Source: Metaruminococcus_A gallistercoris (lineage in GTDB: Bacteria; Bacillota; Clostridia; Oscillospirales; Ruminococcaceae). Taken from it: a stretch of 39,326 nt of DNA. The translations under genes and the position numbers were made by a program. Positions 31,432 to 38,170 of the stretch are shown in pieces; the stretch's first letter is position 1; each line of letters begins with the position of its first letter. The stretch spans positions 1-39,326 of the forward strand of contig CAJFNQ010000030.1 in assembly GCA_904394975.1 (NCBI GenBank). The letters run 5' to 3'. The notes beneath the pieces were generated by a model. That model saw only the letters and a list, made by a program, of their open reading frames with translations, was not told the DNA's origin and searched no databases.

Positions 31432-32886
31432 ATGTCGCAGACGGTGAGAACCAGATTTGCACCGAGCCCGACCGGTTACATGCATGTTGGTAACCTTCGC
31501 ACGGCGCTGTATGCCTATCTGCTTGCCAAAAAAAACAACGGAACCTTTATTTTGAGAATTGAGGATACCGACCGCGAACGTTATGTAGAGGGCGCGGTGG
31601 ATATTATTTATGATACATTGCGCAAAACCGGTCTTCAGTGGGATGAAGGCCCAGATATCGGCGGCCCGTACGGCCCTTATGTACAGAGCGAACGGATGGG
31701 CATGTTCAAGGAATACGCTCTGAAGCTGATCGAAAGCGGAGACGCGTACTACTGCTTCTGTGATAAAGAACGTCTGGAAGAGGTCAAAAAGATTCAGCAT
31801 GCTTCCGGCATGGCTTCCAAGTATGACGGCCACTGCCGTAATCTCACCAAAGAAGAAGTGGAAGAGAAACTCGCTGCCGGGATTCCTTATGTCATCCGCC
31901 AGAAATGCCCGCAGGAGGGAACAACCACCTTCCACGACGAGGTTTTTGGTGATATTACCGTTGATAATTCTGTTCTTGATGATCAGATTCTTATTAAAGC
32001 GGACGGTATGCCGACCTATAACTTCGCGAATGTTGTAGACGACCATACCATGGGAATTACCCATGTCATCCGCGGAAATGAATACCTTTCCTCCACTCCG
32101 AAATATAACCTTCTTTATGAGGCGTTCGGCTGGGAGAAACCGGTTTACATCCACTGCCCTCCGGTCATGAAGAATCAAACCGAGAAGCTTTCCAAGCGCA
32201 ATGGTGATGCTTCGTTTGAAGATCTTATTAAAAAAGGATACCTGACCGAAGCGGTCGTCAACTACATTGCACTGCTTGGCTGGAGCCCGAAAGGCGAGGA
32301 GGAGATCTTCACCCTGGATGAGCTTGTTCAGGAGTTTGATGTAAGCGGTATTTCCAAATCTCCCGCAATTTTTGATCCGCTCAAGCTCAAAGCGATCAAC
32401 GGGGCATACATCCGCCGGATGTCACTGGATCATTTTGAGGAGATGGCGCTTCCTTATATCCGCCAGACCTGCAAACGCGAGGATGTAGATACCAAACTGA
32501 TCGCGCGTGTTCTGCAGTCCCGTACCGAACTGTTTACCGACATTCCGGAGCAGGTGGATTTCATCGACGCGCTTCCTGAGTATGATACAGCGCTGTATGT
32601 TCACAAGAAGATGAAGACCAATGAGGAGAATTCGCTCGAATCGTTAAAAGATGTGCTTCCGGTTCTGGAACGGCTTGAGGATTGGAACGAAGAATCCATC
32701 CACAAAGCGCTGTTTGATCTGATCGCCGAAAAGGGCGTGAAGAATGGGCTGATCCTTTGGCCGGTCCGTGTCGCGGTTTCCGGAAAGCAGTTTACTCCGG
32801 GCGGCGGCATTGAGCTGTGTGCGATCCTTGGTAAAGAGGATTCGCTGGCGCGTATCCGCAAAGGAATTGAAAAACTCACAAAATAA
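31432..32886 (+). CDS. gltX: Glutamyl-tRNA synthetase
   Basis: The class I aminoacyl-tRNA synthetase charges tRNA-Glu (and possibly tRNA-Gln where the amidotransferase route is used). The 484-residue length is normal. FAPSPTGYMHVGN at residues 9-21 carries the HIGH-equivalent HVGN. The KMSKS-equivalent is KLSKR within TEKLSKRNGD. The C-terminal anticodon-binding region is present and complete. AAGGAG precedes the ATG. It has its own promoter and terminator. Confidence 0.97.
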   Translation: MSQTVRTRFAPSPTGYMHVGNLRTALYAYLLAKKNNGTFILRIEDTDRERYVEGAVDIIYDTLRKTGLQWDEGPDIGGPYGPYVQSERMGMFKEYALKLIESGDAYYCFCDKERLEEVKKIQHASGMASKYDGHCRNLTKEEVEEKLAAGIPYVIRQKCPQEGTTTFHDEVFGDITVDNSVLDDQILIKADGMPTYNFANVVDDHTMGITHVIRGNEYLSSTPKYNLLYEAFGWEKPVYIHCPPVMKNQTEKLSKRNGDASFEDLIKKGYLTEAVVNYIALLGWSPKGEEEIFTLDELVQEFDVSGISKSPAIFDPLKLKAINGAYIRRMSLDHFEEMALPYIRQTCKREDVDTKLIARVLQSRTELFTDIPEQVDFIDALPEYDTALYVHKKMKTNEENSLESLKDVLPVLERLEDWNEESIHKALFDLIAEKGVKNGLILWPVRVAVSGKQFTPGGGIELCAILGKEDSLARIRKGIEKLTK

Positions 32887-32895
32887 AAACGGTTT

Positions 32896-32927
32896 AGGCC
32901 GGCGAAAAACTTCGCCGGCCTTTCTTT
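32896..32927 (+). terminator. Terminator of gltX
   Basis: A 10-bp GC-rich stem (32896-32905 with 32911-32920) and a T-rich run, 10 bp after the stop. Confidence 0.88.
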
Positions 32928-33077
32928 TTCGTTGGTCTGACAGAAATTGTGCTCTATTTGTTTTTGACGTTTTGCGGCTGTTTTTACTGGATGATAACAT
33001 CCCTTCGCAAAATGAACACTCTTTTCTCCAGCCTTCATCACAGACAGCTGTTTTACGGCTTTTTTTGCGTCTTTTGT

Positions 33078-33110
33078 TTGACAGAATGTTTACCCGCTCA
33101 ACGATATAAT
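33078..33110 (+). promoter_or_regulatory. spoIIE promoter with 21-bp spacer (Spo0A-type)
   Basis: TTGACA (33078-33083) and TATAAT (33105-33110) are both perfect but separated by 21 bp. This is the hallmark of the Bacillus spoIIE and spoIIG promoters, which sigma-A polymerase uses only with Spo0A~P. A degenerate 0A-box-like sequence, TTTGACAGAA, overlaps the -35. Confidence 0.7.
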
Positions 33111-33162
33111 AGGTTTGATTCCAAATAAACCTGTTTTTTTAAAACATTCAGAGGTGTAAGAC

Positions 33163-35475
33163 GTGAAAACAGCATTGCATATGAAAACGGCCGGTCACAC
33201 CGGAAAATTACAGGGAGTAGGGGCGTTTGTTCGTTACGGCATCGTCTTTCTTCTGGCTGCCCTCGCGGCCAATGCCAGGATGATCGGCGGGCTTGCGGGA
33301 ATGGGTGTGGCGCTTTCTGCTGCGCTGCCCCGCAGTTACTCGTTTGCGGCGATCGCGGGCAGCGCGGCAGGGTATTTTCTGTTCGGAATGGGTACGGATC
33401 AGCTTGTCCTTTTTCCCGCGCTGGCAATTCTATTTGCCGTAAAGTTCTTTTTCCCAAGACTGTCCGGGCAGGCGGTCAATCCGTTGGGAATTGCCGCGGT
33501 TTCCTGCGTCATTATGCTGGTGTGCGGTTTCGGAGCGTCCGTGGTGGAGCAAGCCGGCGTTTATGTGAATTTCATCCGCATTTTGCAGGCATTTCTTTGT
33601 TTTGCCGTAACCTATTTCTGTGCGGTGGCGGTTCGAGCCTTTTTTTCTTCCAGAGACCTGCGGCATTATACGGTTCGGGAATATGTCAGTATCGGTGTAG
33701 TTGCCGGGGTGTTTCTTCTGGCGTTATGCGGCATACAGTTTTTTACCTTTTCTTTGGGACGTATCGCCGGCATGTTGGCGATTCTGTGCTTTGTCAGCCA
33801 TGGAGGATTTTCCAGCGCTGCTGTGGCGGCCGGTGTTTCCGCGGCGTTTATTTTGTACAGCCCGGATTATGCGCCTTATTGCGGCGCGTTAATGACAGCA
33901 GCTATTCTGGCAAGCGCGCTCAAACCGTTGCAGAAGCTGGGGCAGGTCGCTGTTTTTCTGGCAGTAAATACTGCCTGTGCGTTTCTTATTACCACGGGTC
34001 AGCCAACGGTTGAATACCTGTTGGATGTGCTGTTTGCCTCTGCTGTTTTCGCGGTGATTCCCTCTCGTCTGTTGGGAAGCGAGTTTTCTGCATTTGTTCT
34101 GGACGAGGACAAAACCGAACGCGGCGATGGAGGATGGATTCAGAATCGGCTCCGCTTTGCGGCACTTGCGGTAAAGGATATGAAGCAGTCGGTGGACTTG
34201 GTTTCGGAAAAGCTGCAGGAAAACAGCGTACCGGACATTTCTTCCGTTTATCATCGTTCTGCCGACCGTGTATGCCGTAACTGCGGGTTGAAAATGTTCT
34301 GCTGGGAAAGTCAGTATGATACCACCTGGGAGGCGCTGGAAACCATTACGCCGACCCTGAAGAAGGAAAGCCGCATCCGGGAGGATCAGATGCCGGCGTA
34401 TTTTCAGAATAAGTGCTGTAAATTTTCAGCTTTTACAGCAGAGATCAACCAAAATTATCAGAGCTATCTTTCTCACCGGCAGGCGGTTCGGATGGTTGAG
34501 GAAGCACGGCAGGTTTCCTCAGAGCAGTTGGACGGCATGGCACAGATGTTGTGTGAAATCGGTTCAGAAATCGGCACCGTTTCACTGATCGATCACGCGG
34601 CAGGTGCAAAGGTGAGAAGCGTTCTTCGAAATTTGAATTTTTCTTATGATGAAGTGAACTGTCTGACCGTCTTGAACGGACGCATGTGCGTGGAAATTTA
34701 TACGAATGCTTCGTTAAACGTGTCTCAGCAAATCTTGTGTGAAACCATCTCTTCTGCGCTCGACCTTGATTTCGATCTCCCCAGTGTAACTGAGATTGGT
34801 ACTTCAACACGTCTTTCGTTTTTTGAAATGGCTCGTTATCACGCTGATTTTTATGCGGAGCAATATCCGGCAGACGGCGAGTCGTACTGCGGTGACAGCT
34901 ATGAAACCTTTTTGGATTCCAAAGGTTATTTCCACATCGTGCTGAGCGATGGCATGGGAAGCGGCGGACATGCCGCCATCGACTCTACTATGACCTGTTC
35001 ATTTGTTTTAAAGCTGGTGAAAGCGGGTTTTGGTTTTGAGTCGGCAATTAAGCTAATCAACTCTTCTTTGCTCGTTAAAGCAGCGGATGAGTCATTGGCT
35101 ACGATCGACATTGTGCGGCTGGACCTTTATACCGGGAAGGCAGAATTTTTAAAAGCGGGAGCCGCACCGTCCTTTCTGCTGAAAAGTGACAGTGTGCAGA
35201 AGTTGGAAACCGATTCACTGCCTGCGGGAATTTTGAAAGGAATCGGTTTTGACCGTGCGGAACACCGGCTTTCTTCCGGGGACCTTGTTTTAATGGTTTC
35301 GGATGGTGTTACGGCTACCGGTACCGATTGGATTGAGGCTGAACTGGAGCTCAACGCAAATAAAAGCTGTAAGGAAATTGCTCAGAGAATTGTGAAAGAG
35401 GCCCGCAGAAGACGGATTGACGGGCATTCAGATGATGTGACGGTTGCTGTCATACGGCTTGATTCAGCGGGCTAA
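33163..35475 (+). CDS. spoIIE: Stage II sporulation protein E
   Basis: SpoIIE is the membrane PP2C phosphatase that dephosphorylates SpoIIAA, releasing sigma-F in the forespore, and interacts with FtsZ. The 770-residue protein is slightly shorter than the B. subtilis one. Hydrophobic segments fill residues about 25-300 (multiple membrane helices). A central regulatory region follows with clustered cysteines (VCRNCGLKMFCW), then a C-terminal PP2C domain with LSDGMGSG near residue 595, LVLMVSDG and GHSDDVTV. The start is GTG at 33163, preceded by AGAGGTG; an ATG six codons later lacks a ribosome site. It is monocistronic. Confidence 0.95.
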   Translation: MKTALHMKTAGHTGKLQGVGAFVRYGIVFLLAALAANARMIGGLAGMGVALSAALPRSYSFAAIAGSAAGYFLFGMGTDQLVLFPALAILFAVKFFFPRLSGQAVNPLGIAAVSCVIMLVCGFGASVVEQAGVYVNFIRILQAFLCFAVTYFCAVAVRAFFSSRDLRHYTVREYVSIGVVAGVFLLALCGIQFFTFSLGRIAGMLAILCFVSHGGFSSAAVAAGVSAAFILYSPDYAPYCGALMTAAILASALKPLQKLGQVAVFLAVNTACAFLITTGQPTVEYLLDVLFASAVFAVIPSRLLGSEFSAFVLDEDKTERGDGGWIQNRLRFAALAVKDMKQSVDLVSEKLQENSVPDISSVYHRSADRVCRNCGLKMFCWESQYDTTWEALETITPTLKKESRIREDQMPAYFQNKCCKFSAFTAEINQNYQSYLSHRQAVRMVEEARQVSSEQLDGMAQMLCEIGSEIGTVSLIDHAAGAKVRSVLRNLNFSYDEVNCLTVLNGRMCVEIYTNASLNVSQQILCETISSALDLDFDLPSVTEIGTSTRLSFFEMARYHADFYAEQYPADGESYCGDSYETFLDSKGYFHIVLSDGMGSGGHAAIDSTMTCSFVLKLVKAGFGFESAIKLINSSLLVKAADESLATIDIVRLDLYTGKAEFLKAGAAPSFLLKSDSVQKLETDSLPAGILKGIGFDRAEHRLSSGDLVLMVSDGVTATGTDWIEAELELNANKSCKEIAQRIVKEARRRRIDGHSDDVTVAVIRLDSAG

Positions 35476-35535
35476 AGCACAGTTGTAAATAAAAAAGTCT
35501 GTTAGCATCCGCGCTCTTCCATCATATGAAAAAGA

Positions 35536-35565
35536 CCGGTCCGAAAAAACGGACCGGCCTTTTTT
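35536..35565 (+). terminator. Terminator of spoIIE
   Basis: An 8-bp GC-rich stem (35536-35543 with 35550-35557) extended by A-T pairs, followed by TTTTTT. Confidence 0.88.
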
Positions 35566-35654
35566 GCAAAAAACAGAAATCGCGTGTGTATCAATTGGTC
35601 TTGCGGATTTTGGAAGGGAGGATATAATAGAAGCAGTAAGGGAGGATGACGGGA

Positions 35655-36596
35655 ATGGTCTATTTTTGTGCTGAAAACGGAATGCTTAATAAATTGAGTG
35701 ATTCGGCTCAGCTTTCTGAACAGAATGATCTGGTAGGCTTTTTAACGCTGGACGATTTTGCCCGCTGCTATCAGCAATTTGGTTTTCCAAAGGTTTGTTA
35801 TGATGCCTGCGTTTCGGCTGACAGCCGTTATCACAGCATCATGGAGGTCTATGACGGTTACAGTTATGGCATTCTCCATCTGTTGGACCTGAACCACATC
35901 CATCATCCCAGAAAAAGGGCTGCTTTTTTCTTGAAGCCGCACCTGTTTTTGTTTGTTGCGATTGATTCTGAATGTGTGATTTCAGAAGATATGTTTTGTA
36001 AAATGGCAGAGCGGGTAGGAGGAAAACTCACAGTAGAGCGTGCCCTTTCGTATGTATTGATGCATTTGATCGGCGGAAGCAACGATATTTTACAGCGGCA
36101 CGAACAGCGTATCATTGAAACGGAAAAAGAAATCTTAAACGATCATGTGGAAAAACAGATGAATCAACAGATTTTTGAAATGAAAAACGGTTTAATGATT
36201 CGTAAGGCTTATTATGAAGAACTGATTGACTTTGCGGAAACTGTTTTGGATGATGAAAACAGTCTGTTTTCAGACGAAGAGAATTTTCGGTATTTGAAAG
36301 TATTTATTGATAAGGCGAAGCGGCTGAGCGACAGCACTCAGCTTCTCTGCGATAATTTGATGCATGTGCGTGAAATGTATCAAGCGGCGATGGATTACAG
36401 GTTAAACAATATCATGAAGGTGTTTACCGTTGTAACAACGATTTTTCTTCCGCTTTCGCTGATTGCCGGATGGTATGGTATGAATTTTGACATGCCTGAG
36501 TTTACGTGGCAGTATGGGTACCCCGCTGTTGTATTGATTAGTGTGGCTGTTGTTGCTTTTTGCATTTGGTTTTTCCGAAGGAAAAAGTTTTTTTGA
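35655..36596 (+). CDS. CorA-family magnesium transporter-like protein
   Basis: A 313-residue inner-membrane protein of the CorA divalent cation channel family. A large soluble alpha/beta and long-helix domain occupies residues 1-250. The GMN signature lies in GWYGMNFDMPE just after the first of two C-terminal membrane helices, and the tail ends in basic FFRRKKFF. All core features are present. The start is the ATG at 35655, 8 bases after AGGGAGG; the ATG at 35646 abuts that site. It is flanked by terminators, so it is transcribed alone. Confidence 0.9.
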   Translation: MVYFCAENGMLNKLSDSAQLSEQNDLVGFLTLDDFARCYQQFGFPKVCYDACVSADSRYHSIMEVYDGYSYGILHLLDLNHIHHPRKRAAFFLKPHLFLFVAIDSECVISEDMFCKMAERVGGKLTVERALSYVLMHLIGGSNDILQRHEQRIIETEKEILNDHVEKQMNQQIFEMKNGLMIRKAYYEELIDFAETVLDDENSLFSDEENFRYLKVFIDKAKRLSDSTQLLCDNLMHVREMYQAAMDYRLNNIMKVFTVVTTIFLPLSLIAGWYGMNFDMPEFTWQYGYPAVVLISVAVVAFCIWFFRRKKFF

Positions 36597-36614
36597 AGAA
36601 AATCTTATGATAAT

Positions 36615-36656
36615 TTAACCCGGCCGGTCCGAACAAATTCAGACCGGCCGGGTTAA
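36615..36656 (+). terminator. Bidirectional terminator between the CorA gene and the phage-like regulator
   Basis: A perfect 15-bp stem (36615-36629 with 36642-36656) with a 12-base loop and flanking A/T runs. Confidence 0.88.
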
Positions 36657-36697
36657 AAATTATTTTATGAAAAACATTGGCTTACGATTGGTGAATA

Positions 36698-37090
36698 TTA
36701 TTTATTCTGCTGGTTTTTATTATTATGAATCTTTGCTTCATACAATTTAGACGAATAGCGCGCGTGTTCGATTTCAACAAGGCAACGCACCGCGTTTTTT
36801 CCGAAGTCATCCAGTTCATCAAACCGTTCAGCGATTTTCTGCGCCTCAGTCGAAAAAACATTTTCGCCTTCGGATTCCAGCGATGTACGATGAGGATCGT
36901 TGCTGTACCCCATTAAATAATCTATGGTAACACCGTAAACCTTAGCGATTGAGATCCAGAAGTTGGACTTCGGTTCGCGTTCTCCGGTTTCATAATTATT
37001 ATAGGTCGTTTTGGCAACTCCAATCGACTTTCCGAATTCCGATTGTGTCATGCCAAGCGAAAGCCGTAATTTTTTTAAGTTTTCATACAT
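36698..37090 (-). CDS. XRE-family repressor, CI-like
   Basis: A 130-residue regulator with an N-terminal XRE helix-turn-helix (residues 3-58): LKKLRLSLGMTQSEFGKSIG, then the recognition segment KTTYNNYETGEREP and VYGVTIDYLMGYS. The acidic, helical C-terminus could oligomerise. The start is ATG at 37090, with AGAGGG 7 bases upstream. It is divergent from a small Cro-like gene, with three related operators between them. This is the layout of a lysogeny switch or of an element maintenance module. It lacks the peptidase domain of LexA/CI-type SOS-cleaved repressors. Confidence 0.88.
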   Translation of the reverse strand: MYENLKKLRLSLGMTQSEFGKSIGVAKTTYNNYETGEREPKSNFWISIAKVYGVTIDYLMGYSNDPHRTSLESEGENVFSTEAQKIAERFDELDDFGKNAVRCLVEIEHARYSSKLYEAKIHNNKNQQNK

Positions 37091-37112
37091 ACATCTGCCC
37101 TCTTTTTTGTCT

Positions 37113-37141
37113 ATCATAACACAAGAAATTCCATATTTCAA
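37113..37141 (-). promoter_or_regulatory. Promoter of the XRE repressor
   Basis: On the minus strand TTGAAA (37136-37141), 17 bp, TATGAT (37113-37118). Operator 1 (37150-37164) lies just upstream of its -35. Confidence 0.65.
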
Positions 37142-37149
37142 TAAATTAA

Positions 37150-37164
37150 TCCACAAAATGTGGA
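37150..37164. promoter_or_regulatory. Operator 1 of the switch region
   Basis: TCCACA-AAA-TGTGGA, a perfect 6-bp dyad, between the two divergent promoters. Confidence 0.65.
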
Positions 37165-37172
37165 GTCTAGTG

Positions 37173-37201
37173 TTGACAAAACCCAAAATGTGGATTATAA
37201 T
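37173..37201 (+). promoter_or_regulatory. Perfect consensus promoter of the Cro-like gene
   Basis: TTGACA (37173-37178), exactly 17 bp, TATAAT (37196-37201). Its spacer contains operator 2, so bound repressor should block polymerase. Confidence 0.85.
37181..37195. promoter_or_regulatory. Operator 2 of the switch region
   Basis: ACCCAAAATGTGGAT in the promoter spacer shares the AAAATGTGGA core with operator 1. Its centre is about 31 bp from operator 1. Confidence 0.6.
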
Positions 37202-37210
37202 GAAATAAAA

Positions 37211-37224
37211 TCCACGTTTTGGGA
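37211..37224. promoter_or_regulatory. Operator 3 of the switch region
   Basis: TCCACGTTTTGGGA is the reverse complement of a sequence nearly identical to operator 2, centred about 30 bp further on and downstream of the predicted transcription start. Confidence 0.6.
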
Positions 37225-37241
37225 ATGAGAGGACGATATTT

Positions 37242-37451
37242 ATGCGGGTTAATATTGAAGCGGAACGGGGAAGACTTCAGCTTACAAAATCTCAAATGTG
37301 CGAAAAATTAGGAATTACCTGGAAAACCTATAATAATTACATTAATGGAGGACCGATTCCATCTACTATTTTAGAACGGTTAAAAGATATGACCGGCCAA
37401 TCGATTGACTATCTTCTTGGCGTTGAGAATCCTAAAAAACCAACTTTATAA
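37242..37451 (+). CDS. Small Cro-like helix-turn-helix protein
   Basis: A 69-residue protein that is essentially one XRE-type helix-turn-helix: AERGRLQLTKSQMCEKLG, then the recognition helix ITWKTYNNYINGG, and a closing LKDMTGQSIDYLLG. It would act as a Cro-type repressor or excisionase-like control factor on the shared operators. GAGAGGA precedes the ATG. Expression is from the consensus promoter that the divergent regulator probably controls. Confidence 0.85.
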   Translation: MRVNIEAERGRLQLTKSQMCEKLGITWKTYNNYINGGPIPSTILERLKDMTGQSIDYLLGVENPKKPTL

Positions 37452-37557
37452 GTCGAATTTTTATTTTATGCCCTCTAAAATAATTCCTTTCAGGCAGATT
37501 TTTTCATTGTATGTTTAAATAGGACCGTTTGGTGCACCCTATTGATGGGTGGAATCA

Positions 37558-37935
37558 ATGAAAGAAATTTGCGGTACCTGCAAATATGCCGGAAAAATTG
37601 CTGGTTATGCCAGAATCAGCGGAAGAAAAACAGCGTTGATTCGTTGTGAACGTTATTTAAAAATTGTCAGCCTTTATGATGCATGCCTTAGCTGGCAGGA
37701 TGAGCGCGGCAGAAATTTGAACAGGCCTCTAAAAGGAGAAATGAGTATGAAACAAATTTATCATGCTGAGAATCAAGTGGGAATTTGTTCTTCAACAGCG
37801 GATTGTCCGCATATCATACATTGCGGGCAGTGTAAATATTACGGTGATCATTGTTGCTGCAGGGAATTTGGTATGGCAACTGAACGGGAACCAGATGATT
37901 TTTGTTCCTGTGCGGAGTGGCGGATAAATAACTGA
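37558..37935 (+). CDS. Cysteine-rich protein with two related zinc-ribbon-like modules
   Basis: A 125-residue protein I do not recognise. It holds two similar cysteine modules. The first has CGTCKY, then CERY, then CLSW (residues about 4-45); the second has CGQCKY, CCC and CSCAEW (about 88-122). The spacing suggests two metal-binding ribbons from an internal duplication. Start is ATG at 37558, with GGGTGG upstream; an in-frame GTG lies at 37549. Between the modules is a strong internal ribosome site, AAAAGGAG, followed by ATG at 37741, so the second module may also be made alone. It is probably an accessory gene of the phage-like element. Confidence 0.65.
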   Translation: MKEICGTCKYAGKIAGYARISGRKTALIRCERYLKIVSLYDACLSWQDERGRNLNRPLKGEMSMKQIYHAENQVGICSSTADCPHIIHCGQCKYYGDHCCCREFGMATEREPDDFCSCAEWRINN

Positions 37936-37942
37936 ATCACAT

Positions 37943-37976
37943 AAAAGGCGTTGCCTGAAAACAGGCAGCGCCTTTT
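37943..37976 (+). terminator. Terminator after the cysteine-rich gene
   Basis: A 15-bp stem with one wobble pair (37943-37957 with 37962-37976) and a short AAAA loop. Confidence 0.85.
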
Positions 37977-38072
37977 GTTGTGCTGCATCTGTACATATCG
38001 CAAAAACGAATAAAGCGAACCTCTCCATAAAAATCGTCATGGAATGGCCGTTTGCGAAACTTTATACTAAAG

Positions 38073-38145
38073 ACAGGGAAAAGCCGCTGGTTGGGGGGAA
38101 CAAAGCGGGTGTTTAAGCGGATTTCAAAAATCCGCTTTTCCCTGT
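38073..38145 (+). other. Alternative stems in the leader of the tail gene
   Basis: A perfect 12-bp pair (38073-38084 with 38134-38145) encloses a separate perfect 10-bp hairpin (38115-38124 with 38128-38137) followed by TT. The two stems share bases and exclude each other, so this could be an attenuator or a transcription boundary 26 bp before the next gene. Confidence 0.5.
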
Positions 38146-38170
38146 ATTGACGAAAAAAGGAGATGATAAT

